Source: an uncultured Verrucomicrobiae bacterium (GTDB lineage: Bacteria > Verrucomicrobiota > Verrucomicrobiia > Limisphaerales > AAA164-E04). From it: 51,306 nucleotides of DNA. The notes under the pieces are model-generated. The model searched no databases. It was not told where the DNA came from and saw only the letters and a list, made by a program, of their open reading frames with translations. This document shows, one piece after another, positions 1-9,290 of this stretch; positions within the stretch are counted from its first letter, which is position 1, and every line of letters starts with the position of its first letter. The stretch is taken from the NCBI GenBank assembly GCA_943788245.1, contig CALSPN010000014.1:1-51306 (forward strand), written 5' to 3'. Both the position numbers and the translations under genes were made by a program.

Positions 1-34
1 ACGGCAAGGCACAGTGCGCGTAGTCGGTTTTGAT

Positions 35-1316
35 TCAACGCAGAGATTTGGTCAGGATCCGGGAGTTCCTCCCGGTTTTGATGTACTTTTTGAGTCTTTC
101 TTCAGGAAGATCCTCTGGACGTCCTTCCTGATATGCCGCCTTCGTGTGGAAATAGGCAAAAGCCTGAGTTGAGAGCAAGTAAAGGGAATTCAATCCCGCA
201 GCCAGGGCCTGATCCTCCACAAACTGGATCAGCTTGACTCCGATACCCTGATTCTCGTGAGATGGATTCACGTAAAGGAAAGCAAGTTCCCCTTTTTGCT
301 GCGCAGGATATGCATGCAAGGCCACACATCCAATCGGATGATGATCGATTTCAAAAATAAAATAGTCGCCTATATTTTTTTCAATGGCAGCGCGGGTTCG
401 CTTCATTAATTCGTCATTAGCAACCGAGCCACGAGTCATCTGCAGCAATATTGAAATGTCTCGTTTCTTGGCCGGTCGTATTTGCTGATACTTGTTGGCG
501 TAAATCAAAGTGCCAATGCCCTCATTGGAGAAAAACTTCCGCCAGAAGCCCCTCTGCCACGCCACCATTGATGATGTGAGCCCTTGGTACGTGCCAGCGG
601 CAGGCTTCTGCTGCATGTTGAGCTTTGGAGAGGCTCTGAGGTGAAAAAAGGCTCTCCTCGCTGGACAGCCTTTCATCGAGTTCATTGACTGCCATTTGAC
701 GGATGAGTTCCCCATTGAAAACAAGCCCATCCTGTGTCGTGATATAGATGAGCTTCGCTGCCTTCAACGACTTGGCCACTGCAAGGGCAACTGCATCTGA
801 ATTGACCCTGAAAGTTTTTCCTTCACCATCAAAACCCAGGGGCGAAATAACCGGGATGATATCCTGCCCAATCAATAGCTCAAGTAAGCGTTCGTCTACC
901 CTTTCTATCTTACCGGTGTGTTGCTGATCGACTCCCTGGATAATACCTTTTGGGTGCGCAATGATGGCGTTCGTTGAAGCTCCTCGCAGATCAGAGATGG
1001 ATACTTTCTCAAGTATCTGGTGCGTCACCATTGTGGAAGCCTGTAACGCCACTTGGAGTGTGCTTTCATCGGTGATGCCCGTGCCATCGGTATTACTTGG
1101 GGAGTGATGGGTTTGTTTGGACCAAGATTCAATTTGATGAGCCGCACCATGGACCAGCACAGGGCGTATGTTCAATGAGCGCAAGAGAGCGATATCCAAC
1201 AAAAGATTGGAAAAATTCTCCCCTGCCACGACCGCGCCATCAAGACTGATCACAAAAATCTTGTCTTTGAAGCGCGGGATATACTGCAAAATGCCTCTTA
1301 AGTCCGTGAGTTTCAC
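35..1316 (-). CDS. argA: N-acetylglutamate synthase (amino-acid kinase + GNAT), split by a +1 frameshift
   Basis: Catalyses the first step of arginine synthesis, acetyl-CoA + glutamate to N-acetylglutamate, in the cytoplasm. The first part (1316 to about 530) is an amino-acid-kinase fold opening with LRGILQYIPRFKDK and containing NLLLDIALLRSLNI and HGAAHQ. The second part is a GNAT domain with the acetyl-CoA loop motif ENQGIG and the typical junction NEGIGTLIYANKYQQIRPA. They lie in different frames. Removing one base from the five-A run at 531-535 (plus strand) joins AEVF to SNEGIG and gives one 426-residue protein, the usual size for fused ArgA. As written, the kinase half stops at 522. Either a sequencing insertion or a broken gene; I favour the former because both halves are well conserved. 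It is divergent from the GDPD gene across 179 bp. Confidence 0.88.
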
Positions 1317-1495
1317 TGGCCTTTTTACCTGTCTAAATGTTGCATACTGAAATCCATCTCAAATACCTCTTAATCAATGCTGCCGCTGCACACTTCACAT
1401 CCATAGGAAGCTTTTGCTTTCAACACAATCATTTTCATATCAATACAAATAAACTGAAATGGACCAAAACCATTTTTTGAAGTAGTATCCGACTG

Positions 1496-2581
1496 ATGCA
1501 AGACAGAAGAAATCAATCGAGATTGTTGCTTTTTGGTAGTGTTGTTTATTTTCTGTTATCATCCTTGTTGTCTGCCCAAGTCTCTCGTTTGGAAGCGATA
1601 CACGTGATTGAGATCCATACAGGAGGGGTTGTTGAAAATGTCAGTGATGTGATCACTTCTGACCAAGGGACTTACTACGAGGTGTCTGGTCGAGTAGGGG
1701 GTCAATTGTTTGTAGGTTGGGTTGAACCCGTGCATGGACGTTTATTGCGTGTTTATCACGAACGGGACTCCAATTTGCATATTGTGTATCAATGGCCGGG
1801 TGTCCGAGTCGTCGCGCACCGCGGGGGGGCTTTACTGGGGCCGCCTGAGAACACATTGCCAGCGATTGAAAAAGCCATTGAAGTAGGTGCGGATTTAATC
1901 GAAGTGGATATCCGACAAACGAGTGACGGCTACCTTGTACTGATGCATGATGAGACAGTCGATCGAACGACAAACGGCCGCGGGCGTGTGGACAGACTGA
2001 CCTTGGACCAAATTCGCGCACTGGCAATCAAGCATGAAGGCAAGGGAATAATTCGTGTTCCAACACTCAAAGAAGCGTTGGGCATCATGAAAGGCAGGAT
2101 TGATCCGGATTTGGATTACAAGGAAGGTGATATTTCGAAGCTTATCCAACTAGTCAGGGATGCGGAAATGATTGAGCAATCGACCATGTACGGTTCGTGG
2201 GATCGTTGTCGTGCGATCAGTCGGCTCGAACCTCGAATGCGCATACGTCCTACTGCCGACTACCCTCTACAGGTGCCTGAGTTAGCCCGCACACTAAGAC
2301 CTTCGCTGATCAATATGGATTGGCATGGCGTCAGTGAACAGGCGATACGTCTGGCGCACACACACGGCTGTCAGGCGTTTGTCAATTGTCTTGGACGGGC
2401 CGATACGCCTTACTGCATGGAAATAGCGGTGGAGGCAGGTGCAGACTACATTCAATCTGACAGGCCCGATTTGGTGGTAGAATACCTCAAATCTAAAAAT
2501 CTTTATCGCTTGTCAGACAAAAAGACGGGAACGATGGCTACACCATTGCAATCGGAGCGATTGAAATATCCTTTTCGCTGA
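1496..2581 (+). CDS. Glycerophosphodiester phosphodiesterase family protein, secreted
   Basis: Expected to hydrolyse glycerophosphodiesters to glycerol-3-phosphate and an alcohol, outside the cytoplasmic membrane. A signal peptide is visible (LLLFGSVVYFLLSSLLSA, about residues 11-28). About 75 residues of unassigned sequence follow, before a GDPD TIM barrel. The barrel starts at VVAHRGG (His108, Arg109) and contains PENTLPAIEKAIEVGAD, the metal ligands Glu136 and Asp138 (EVDIR), His151 (LMHDETVDRTTNG) and a C-terminal AGADYIQSDRPD strand. All core GDPD residues are present. The ATG at 1496 is used. The gene is alone on the plus strand, 120 bp before the next gene. The N-terminal segment between signal peptide and barrel is not something I recognise. 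Confidence 0.9.
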   Translation: MQDRRNQSRLLLFGSVVYFLLSSLLSAQVSRLEAIHVIEIHTGGVVENVSDVITSDQGTYYEVSGRVGGQLFVGWVEPVHGRLLRVYHERDSNLHIVYQWPGVRVVAHRGGALLGPPENTLPAIEKAIEVGADLIEVDIRQTSDGYLVLMHDETVDRTTNGRGRVDRLTLDQIRALAIKHEGKGIIRVPTLKEALGIMKGRIDPDLDYKEGDISKLIQLVRDAEMIEQSTMYGSWDRCRAISRLEPRMRIRPTADYPLQVPELARTLRPSLINMDWHGVSEQAIRLAHTHGCQAFVNCLGRADTPYCMEIAVEAGADYIQSDRPDLVVEYLKSKNLYRLSDKKTGTMATPLQSERLKYPFR

Positions 2582-2729
2582 AATGAAGGGGAAACAAAAG
2601 CTCCTCCCTGGCGTGGAAATATTGATTTCAATGAGATTGAGATTTATCTGAACAAAGCGAGCGAAGCTTCCTGTATGCCACAATCATCACATCAACAGAG
2701 CCTTGACCTATTTGCTGGGTAAATTAACA

Positions 2730-3668
2730 ATGGAACTCATGTCACGTAAAATGAGCCAAATTGCTCCGGATTGGTGGGATTATACCACTCTGGATGATGC
2801 GTTGATCAAGGATGCTGCGTCTCTGACCGCAAGAAAACTAAAGGGGTTGTCACGTCCGGGCTTCAAAATTGTTTTTTATGATACTCTTGAAGAATTCTAT
2901 TTGGCTGAAGCACTTGAATACATACATGCTTGGAAACAATCCACAATAGACAATCCAGTTGGCATTTGTGGGCCTATTGGCCCAACGGAGCAGTTACCGC
3001 TTGTTGCCAGACTTGTGAATGATTTGGGAATCGATATTCGATCTGGTCATTTTTGGGGAATGGATGAGTGGTGTGTGGATGGGAAGGAAGTGGATATCAC
3101 ACATCCCTTGAGTTTCGAGCGTGCCGATAAGGATTTATGTTTTAACCGAATCCGGAAATCCTTGAGATTCCCCGATCAGAACCTGCACTTTCCTAAAGCT
3201 GATTCCATAAATTACAAAAAATCATGGGATGGCGTTCGATGTGCGGTCATGCAGGGCGGACAGGGTGATGTTAAGCATTGGGCATTCAATGACCCTCCTC
3301 GCAGAAAAGGCAAATACAAATCAGAGCCTCCCAGTGCTGATGTCTATCGAAAACTTTCTACCCGTGTAGTCGAGCTTCATCCACTGACCATCGCACAGAA
3401 CGCCAGAACTTCAGGAGGAGGTAATATTTCGATGGTGCCGACCCAAGCCGTAACTGTTGGTCCAAGGGAGACCTGGATGGCTGATAAGGTTTCCATCTGG
3501 CACGCCGGTGCACACGACAATCCCTTTGGCCAGCGCTTAACGACGTTGATGATAGCCAAGGGTATTGAGGACAGTGCCGTCCCGATGTCGCTGCTTGCAG
3601 GCCACCCAAACGTTCAATTTAATTTTTATATTGGTGGTATCGGGCATTGTGATGTTGAAATGCATTAG
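2730..3668 (+). CDS. Glucosamine-6-phosphate deaminase/isomerase-like protein (NagB family)
   Basis: Member of the NagB/SugarP-isomerase fold, which includes glucosamine-6-phosphate deaminase and 6-phosphogluconolactonase. Visible family motifs are [15 protein letters not shown] (equivalent to the NagB MDEY region), [15 protein letters not shown] (equivalent to the GIGxDGHIAFNEP loop) and a C-terminal segment [17 protein letters not shown]. The reading frame is open from a TTG at 2703; I prefer ATG 2730 or 2739 because the upstream codons add nothing family-like. The GIGxDGH loop is diverged (GQGDVKH), so the substrate need not be GlcN-6-P. The PqaA-like gene follows after 29 bp, so the two may be cotranscribed. 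The function is assigned by fold and motif only. Confidence 0.75.
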   Translation: MELMSRKMSQIAPDWWDYTTLDDALIKDAASLTARKLKGLSRPGFKIVFYDTLEEFYLAEALEYIHAWKQSTIDNPVGICGPIGPTEQLPLVARLVNDLGIDIRSGHFWGMDEWCVDGKEVDITHPLSFERADKDLCFNRIRKSLRFPDQNLHFPKADSINYKKSWDGVRCAVMQGGQGDVKHWAFNDPPRRKGKYKSEPPSADVYRKLSTRVVELHPLTIAQNARTSGGGNISMVPTQAVTVGPRETWMADKVSIWHAGAHDNPFGQRLTTLMIAKGIEDSAVPMSLLAGHPNVQFNFYIGGIGHCDVEMH

Positions 3669-3697
3669 AACGCTTATCAAATTTTTGCTTTATAATC

Positions 3698-5131
3698 ATG
3701 AAACTTGGAAGATTCCTACAAAAACGTTTACACGGAGGCTTGGTTCTTGGCTCATTTTTAATGATCATTAAAACCTCAGCAGCCCATCATCCTAATGCAA
3801 GAGTGCCCGAAGGTACTGCGCTCGATCGTTATGTTTATCAATCGGATGCTCACTTCGAACATCGACTGGTGAGGTCCATGGATGCAGGGAAAGTGCATGT
3901 GCATGTTCTGGAGTTGACTTCTCAGAAATGGCTCACTGCCGATGAGGTTGATAAGCCCATATGGAAGCATTGGCTCAATATAGTGGTTCCTAAAAATGTG
4001 CTTTCTGATACCTCTCTGTTATTCATCGGTGGGGGGAGCAATAAAAGTGATTCTATTGATGAACCAGATGGAAAATTGGCAACAATCGCGGCAGCTAGTG
4101 GTTCGGTTGTCGCTGAATTGAAAATGGTGCCGAATCAACCTCTAGTATTTGCCGATGATGGTGAAGAGCGTTATGAGGATGCTTTGATCGCATATTCCTG
4201 GGACAAATACCTGAAGACAGGTGATGACAAGTGGCCGGCCCGTCTTCCCATGACAAAAGCGGCGGTTCGAGCCATGGATACCGTCACTGAATTTTGTTCT
4301 ACAGACAAGGGGGGGCAAATTTCTGTGCGCGATTTTGTGGTTGCTGGCGGTTCCAAACGTGGATGGACTACATGGACAACAGCAGCAGTGGATAAACGGG
4401 TGCGAGCTATTTTTCCGATCGTGATTGACATGCTTAATGTCGTGCCCTCTTTCAAGCATCATTTCAACGCCTATGGATTTTACGCGCCTGCGGTTGGGGA
4501 CTACGAAAAAATGGGTATCATGGACTGGCAGGATTCACCAGAATACCAGAAGCTCATGAAAATTGTTGAGCCTTTTGAGTATCGTGATCGATTGACGATG
4601 CCCAAATTCATGATCAATGCAACAGGCGACCAATTCTTTTTGCCTGATTCCTGGCGTTTTTACTATGATCAGCTCGAAGGCCCTAAAAATATTCGTTACG
4701 TCCCGAACGGTGAACACAGTCTGAGGGATACTGATGCCTTGGAAACATTAATGGCCGGCTATTTCTCAATCATTCATGATTTAGCCATTCCTGAACTGGA
4801 GTGGGAATCTGCTTCTCCCGGGCATTTGACTGCCAAAGTGACAGGTGCCAGCCCGAAAGCCGTGAAGATATGGCATGCAGATAACCCTCAGGCCAGAGAT
4901 TTTCGAGTGGATACAATTGGGCGTAATTGGGTTTCTAAAGACGTGCTGCCAACGGATGCTTCTGGGTTAAATTATAATGTACAAATGGATAGCCCTGAAA
5001 AAGGTTGGCGTGCTTTCATGCTCGAATTTACATTCAAACACCCAAAATCCCCTGTACCATTGAAGATGACAACAGGAGTTTACGTGATTCCTGATACACT
5101 TCCACATTTGGATAACGAGGGGAGTCTTTAA
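3698..5131 (+). CDS. PhoPQ-activated pathogenicity-related (PqaA-like) alpha/beta hydrolase
   Basis: Matches the PhoPQ_related family (PqaA-like), secreted alpha/beta hydrolases of uncertain substrate found in enterobacteria and widely in Planctomycetes/Verrucomicrobia. An N-terminal hydrophobic segment (GGLVLGSFLMIIKTSAAHH) looks like a signal peptide. The predicted nucleophile elbow is AGGSKRGW with Ser219. The candidate acid is Asp311 (INATGDQFFLPDSW) and the candidate histidine is His340 (PNGEHSL), so a complete Ser-Asp-His triad can be proposed. The protein has 477 residues, a normal length. It follows the NagB-like gene by 29 bp on the same strand. No local sign of PhoPQ-type control was seen. 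The name comes from the family, not from evidence of virulence here. Confidence 0.88.
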   Translation: MKLGRFLQKRLHGGLVLGSFLMIIKTSAAHHPNARVPEGTALDRYVYQSDAHFEHRLVRSMDAGKVHVHVLELTSQKWLTADEVDKPIWKHWLNIVVPKNVLSDTSLLFIGGGSNKSDSIDEPDGKLATIAAASGSVVAELKMVPNQPLVFADDGEERYEDALIAYSWDKYLKTGDDKWPARLPMTKAAVRAMDTVTEFCSTDKGGQISVRDFVVAGGSKRGWTTWTTAAVDKRVRAIFPIVIDMLNVVPSFKHHFNAYGFYAPAVGDYEKMGIMDWQDSPEYQKLMKIVEPFEYRDRLTMPKFMINATGDQFFLPDSWRFYYDQLEGPKNIRYVPNGEHSLRDTDALETLMAGYFSIIHDLAIPELEWESASPGHLTAKVTGASPKAVKIWHADNPQARDFRVDTIGRNWVSKDVLPTDASGLNYNVQMDSPEKGWRAFMLEFTFKHPKSPVPLKMTTGVYVIPDTLPHLDNEGSL

Positions 5132-5243
5132 ATACCTATATGGTTCAGGGAAAATTAATGACAGACACTCAATAGGGGAGTCATGATTGATGTTCGTTTA
5201 TTTAGATCTGAAGGGAAAGAGTGCCAAGAGGTAGATCCGAGCA

Positions 5244-6011
5244 TTACTTTCCTGCACTCCATCCACCATCAATGAGGAATGGAGTCCCTGTAACGAACGA
5301 CGATTCATCACTTGCCAGATATAGAGCTGCGGAAGCAATTTCCTCGGGTTTAGCCATGCGACCCAGTGCCTGGGTGGATGCCATGTCCTGATATGCTTTT
5401 TCCGGATCAGGATACTCGGCAAGCCTGGCTTTCACAAAAGGTGTTTCCACGCGTCCTGGACAAATACAGTTGCACCGAATGCCCTCGCTTGCATGATCCA
5501 AGGCGATACATTTTGTGAAACCAACGACAGCAAATTTGGTAGTGCAGTAGGCTAGCCGGTCCCGCACGGCAACGATACCCCCGATGGATGCCAGGTTGAT
5601 AATGTTTCCCTTACCACAACCCACCATATCCATCAGCACGGCCTTGGTCATGTTGAAAATGCCCTTCACATTGACATCATACATCCGGTCAAGATCCTCA
5701 CCTTCAGTATCGAGCAAAGTGCCAACATGACCAATTCCTGCGTTGTTCACCAGGATATCAATGCGTCCAAACCTCTCCTGCAACGATTCCGCAAGATCAT
5801 TGCAAGCTTCGGCATTGCATACGTCAAAATGAAAGGCTTCTGATTTGCCGCCTGACTCCCGGATGGATTTTGAGGTTGCTTCTGCTGATGACTGATCCCG
5901 GTCAATGACACCGACAAAAGCTCCGGATTGACCAAAGAGCTTTGCGATTGACTCGCCAATTCCGGAACCTGCACCCGTCACCAATGTGATCTTATCGTCA
6001 AGTCGAAACAT
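5244..6011 (-). CDS. SDR-family NAD(P)-dependent oxidoreductase
   Basis: Classical short-chain dehydrogenase/reductase of 255 residues. It shows the nucleotide-binding TGAGSGIG (residues 12-19), NNAG (89-92), catalytic Ser142 (NLASIGG), Tyr155 and Lys159 (YCTTK) and the CPGRVETPF loop. The acidic residue after the second strand (VIDRDQ) suggests NAD+ over NADP+. The substrate cannot be read from sequence; sugars, polyols and 3-oxoacyl groups are common for this class. Its ATG lies one base after the stop of the upstream cytochrome-dehydrogenase gene, so the two are almost certainly cotranscribed and translationally coupled. That suggests both oxidise related substrates, one with NAD+ and one with heme as acceptor. 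Confidence 0.93.
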   Translation of the reverse strand: MFRLDDKITLVTGAGSGIGESIAKLFGQSGAFVGVIDRDQSSAEATSKSIRESGGKSEAFHFDVCNAEACNDLAESLQERFGRIDILVNNAGIGHVGTLLDTEGEDLDRMYDVNVKGIFNMTKAVLMDMVGCGKGNIINLASIGGIVAVRDRLAYCTTKFAVVGFTKCIALDHASEGIRCNCICPGRVETPFVKARLAEYPDPEKAYQDMASTQALGRMAKPEEIASAALYLASDESSFVTGTPFLIDGGWSAGK

Positions 6012-6012
6012 A

Positions 6013-8592
6013 TCACTGAATCTTCAGTAAATCCTTTACAGTCCACATGTCTTCACGTCCGGGATATTGAGTGCGAATGGATTTCACTTCTGAAGGATCC
6101 ACAGGGCTGGCCGTGTGTCCCCATTCACGCCTGACATACGTCATGATGGAAGCAATCTGCTCATCGTCAAAAACAGACAATCCTGGCATGATGAGTTCCC
6201 ACTTCTTACCATGAACCTCGATTGGGCCCTGCAGTCCGTGGAGCACGATCCTGATCATGCGCTCCTTCGAGCCGGTTGACCAATCGGAGTCTTTCAACGG
6301 AGGGGCCAGACCATCCTGTCCAAGTCCGTGTGGCTGATGGCACGCCCCGCAACTGATCGCGTAGAGGTCACGGCCAGTATCGAAACGAGCTTGCTGTTCA
6401 GAGGTGAGTGCGACTACTTCAGGACTCAATGTTTTCAACTCAGCCTTACCAGGCCATGAGAACGCATTGTAAAGCTCCTTGGCAAGAACCGCACGTTCCT
6501 CATCAGGAGAAGCGAGCAGATCATTCAGCGCTTCCACCTTTTTGTTGAGGGCGATTTGCTGGCCATCGAGTATCCATTTACCCTGAGATTTTTTGAACGC
6601 TGATTCACGAAATCCGGTCAGTAAAGCGACTGATGTGCCGACCTCTGCCTTGGCAGCCAATTGCATGGCTGTTTCGATTGATTCCGCGTCTCTGGATCGT
6701 ATGATGCACTTCGCAATTTCTGTATAGATCTGGCTCGCGGCTTTTTCACTTTTCTTTGCCCACCAGTTGGATCGGTTGATGATTTCATTCAGAAGATCAA
6801 CTTCTTTCCCTTTCATTCCAGAGAGAACAGCACTGCGCATGTAAGGGTGCTCCAGATTCTGAGTCAGTATGGAAGCTGCCGCCTTGATTGTTTTGTCACT
6901 ACCGGTTTGGCCCAGGCTCAATACCAATTGTAATTGAACTTCTGGTATATCATATTGGTGGCTTAGTAATTGCTCCAACACGATCGGCTTCAATGATGTC
7001 CTTAATTGAGGCTCGGACAAGCGTATGGCGGCCGAACGCACTTTTGGATGAGTCGACTTAAGGGCTTCTTTGAGGATGGTCCAATCCACACCACCCATGC
7101 CATCCAGAGTCCAGAGGGAATGGAGCTGTGCCAGGTGGTTTCGGTGGCTGGAGGCCATCTGCTCAATCAGCGGTCGGACGCTCGGGTCGTTTTTCTCAAC
7201 CAACAGTCTTTGAGCCGTGCTTCGGTTCCATCCATTGAGGTGCCCCAGTTGTTTGGCAAGTTTCGTACTGCTCATTGAGGACATGGCTGGTGGCTGCTTT
7301 GCATCCTTCCCCTTGTAAGTCACACGGTAAATGCGCCCGAGGCCAATGGGTTCGTAGAGGCCACGATCCTCAATCTGTTTTCTCAGGAATGAAGTAAGGT
7401 AAATACGGTGCTGAATCAAACCCCGGTAAAAATCGACAATATACAAAGAACCATCAGGACCATTGTATGCATTCACAGGGCGAAACCTTTCATCAGTCGA
7501 TGTCAAGAACTCCATGCGATCATAGGCGTTGACAGCATTGATTGCGCCCTGTGACTCGTTCAGAATATTTCGACGAACAAAATTGCCCGTTGGTTCGCAC
7601 ACGAAGGCGTTACCGACATATTCGGATGGAAATTGGTTCCCTCTGTAAATTACAGGTCCGCACGCGCCCGTGTATCGGGCGAGCTTACCGTCCTCCCGCA
7701 GGGTTCCCCTGCGGTATCCGCGATTTACACCCGGATTGATGCGAGCAGGCCAGACAGATTGATCCTTCGCCAGTCGGATACTTGCTCCCTTTGCATCTCT
7801 GTAATTTGAATTCCGCTTCAAGTATTCGGAAGGAATCAGGTCACCGCGCAACTGATCACTGTTTGAGTTGTAAAATACCCGGCCGTAATCATCCTGGCTA
7901 ATACCCCACTGACCTCTGGAATGTGTTTGTTCACGGTCCCATGCACCGTTTGAATAACGGAACCGAGTTGTGTGGTTGGCACTGTAAATCCAATTATCAA
8001 GAGCCCACATCAAACCATTTGAGGCATGTTCTGGGTTGGATCTAAGCCCGTGTTTCGGATCATTCTGAGTTGCGTAGTCACCAGCTATTTCAATCTTTTC
8101 ATCACACTTCAAATCTCCGTCCAGATCCTTGCAGAACCACAGTCGAGGGGGTTCAGCTACAACCAGTCCGCCGTCAATAAGTGCAATGGCTCTCGGCATG
8201 ACCAGATTGTCCAGAAAAACCGTAGATTTATCCATCTGACCATCATTGTTTTCATCCTCTAGCACTACAATGCGGCCCACGGGGGCATCTTCATCAGTAC
8301 CCTGGATGTTGGGCATGTATCCCCGCATTTCTACTACCCAGATTCTGCCGTCTGGATCGAATTCCATTGCCACTGGATCGCCTATCAAGGGTTCGGAAAC
8401 TACGAGCTCTATTTCAAATTCAGGGGGCAACTGAAAACTGGCGAGCGCGTCTGTCGGGGTCAATGGAGGAGAGGCAGGAAGACGCAAATGTTCAGGCAGA
8501 GGAGCTTGAGCTTCCCCAGCCTTGTCACCACTCTGAGCCATGGCTACGCATGGCAACATACTTATCAAAAGAATAATACTAAACTTCATCAT
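6013..8592 (-). CDS. PVC-type heme-binding dehydrogenase-like protein (beta-propeller, HEAT-like repeats, cytochrome c)
   Basis: Large secreted protein typical of Planctomycetes/Verrucomicrobia. An N-terminal signal peptide (MMKFSIILLISMLPCVAMA) places the start at ATG 8592; the frame is open to 8670, but that extension has no signal character. Residues of about 50-430 form a sorbosone-dehydrogenase-like propeller with FDPDGRIWVVEMRGY, WALDNWIYSANHTTRFRY and DGSLYIVDFYRG. The middle has helical HEAT-like repeats. The C terminus is a cytochrome-c domain with the heme motif CGACH about 110 residues from the end and a later methionine (LIMPGLSVF) as the likely axial ligand. Predicted to oxidise a sugar or alcohol in the periplasm and pass electrons to heme; the substrate is unknown. 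First gene of a two-gene operon with the SDR. Confidence 0.88.
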   Translation of the reverse strand: MMKFSIILLISMLPCVAMAQSGDKAGEAQAPLPEHLRLPASPPLTPTDALASFQLPPEFEIELVVSEPLIGDPVAMEFDPDGRIWVVEMRGYMPNIQGTDEDAPVGRIVVLEDENNDGQMDKSTVFLDNLVMPRAIALIDGGLVVAEPPRLWFCKDLDGDLKCDEKIEIAGDYATQNDPKHGLRSNPEHASNGLMWALDNWIYSANHTTRFRYSNGAWDREQTHSRGQWGISQDDYGRVFYNSNSDQLRGDLIPSEYLKRNSNYRDAKGASIRLAKDQSVWPARINPGVNRGYRRGTLREDGKLARYTGACGPVIYRGNQFPSEYVGNAFVCEPTGNFVRRNILNESQGAINAVNAYDRMEFLTSTDERFRPVNAYNGPDGSLYIVDFYRGLIQHRIYLTSFLRKQIEDRGLYEPIGLGRIYRVTYKGKDAKQPPAMSSMSSTKLAKQLGHLNGWNRSTAQRLLVEKNDPSVRPLIEQMASSHRNHLAQLHSLWTLDGMGGVDWTILKEALKSTHPKVRSAAIRLSEPQLRTSLKPIVLEQLLSHQYDIPEVQLQLVLSLGQTGSDKTIKAAASILTQNLEHPYMRSAVLSGMKGKEVDLLNEIINRSNWWAKKSEKAASQIYTEIAKCIIRSRDAESIETAMQLAAKAEVGTSVALLTGFRESAFKKSQGKWILDGQQIALNKKVEALNDLLASPDEERAVLAKELYNAFSWPGKAELKTLSPEVVALTSEQQARFDTGRDLYAISCGACHQPHGLGQDGLAPPLKDSDWSTGSKERMIRIVLHGLQGPIEVHGKKWELIMPGLSVFDDEQIASIMTYVRREWGHTASPVDPSEVKSIRTQYPGREDMWTVKDLLKIQ

Positions 8593-8771
8593 TATGATTG
8601 TTGATTCATAAACTAACCGCCTCTTACCACCAAAGCAACCGAAAGCGATAAACAAATTTGAAGTATTCACCGGTTCTCTTTGTATTTAGTTTGGAATAAA
8701 AATGATGCATCTTTTTAAAGCACCAAAAAGACAGTGAATAAGCGAATCGTAATTGATTAAATCATGATGCG

Positions 8772-8799
8772 CGCACCAAGGATCCTCCTCTTTGGTGCG
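8772..8799. repeat. 8-bp perfect inverted repeat (hairpin) in intergenic DNA
   Basis: CGCACCAA at 8772-8779 is the exact reverse complement of TTGGTGCG at 8792-8799, with a 12-nt loop. No T-run follows on either strand, so it is not a standard intrinsic terminator. It sits about 180 bp upstream of the minus-strand gene starting at 8592. It could be an operator, a leader hairpin or chance. Confidence 0.45.
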
Positions 8800-9162
8800 G
8801 TCACAAAGTTTGAAAATCATCCTGATATTTAAGTTCAGATATTGGACAGGATCAGTTGAAGACTTGGTTTACTTTCGTGTCGATGCAAGAGCGAATTTAA
8901 AAATTTCAACTCAATCATCTCACCATCAACTTGAACCAGGTAATGGAAATGCATCGGCAGGAATTCGGAATCTTGACAACAAAAGACCGGGTCCAGAGTT
9001 CTGATTTGTTCACGGTGCCACTTCCAATACCCATTCAACAAATCCACTTCCATACATAAATGGTAGTTTTTATTGATTTATGTTGCCGCATACTGGGTTG
9101 CCGATTGTTTAGCAATTATCTCAATGAATTAATTCCTTTTATCTATACGATGGGCATGAACA

Positions 9163-9198
9163 AAAAAAGCCGAAGGAACGGATCCTTTCGGCTTTTTC
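9163..9198 (-). terminator. Rho-independent terminator after the DUF2934 gene (works in both directions)
   Basis: The arms AAAAAGCCGAAGGA and TCCTTTCGGCTTTTT pair almost perfectly, with one unpaired base, around a short loop. Flanking A and T runs give U-tracts on both strands. It lies 93 bp beyond the stop of the minus-strand DUF2934 gene, which it most likely serves. Confidence 0.85.
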
Positions 9199-9290
9199 TT
9201 TGAAACATGATCCTGCGAACGGTCGCTTTTACACAATTGTGGTAATAGGATCGCTCGCAGCGAACTGCAGGATATGTCTGTTAATACTGA

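Larger units (their letters stand above)
8593..9290. other. Non-coding interval of about 0.7 kb with two hairpins
   Basis: No convincing gene lies here. Two small overlapping frames (8792-9004 plus, 8835-9053 minus) have no recognisable sequence and no good ribosome-binding site. The left side must hold the promoter of the minus-strand cytochrome-dehydrogenase gene, which I could not place. The interval contains a GC-rich hairpin at 8772-8799 and the DUF2934 terminator at 9163-9198, listed separately. Confidence 0.6.
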
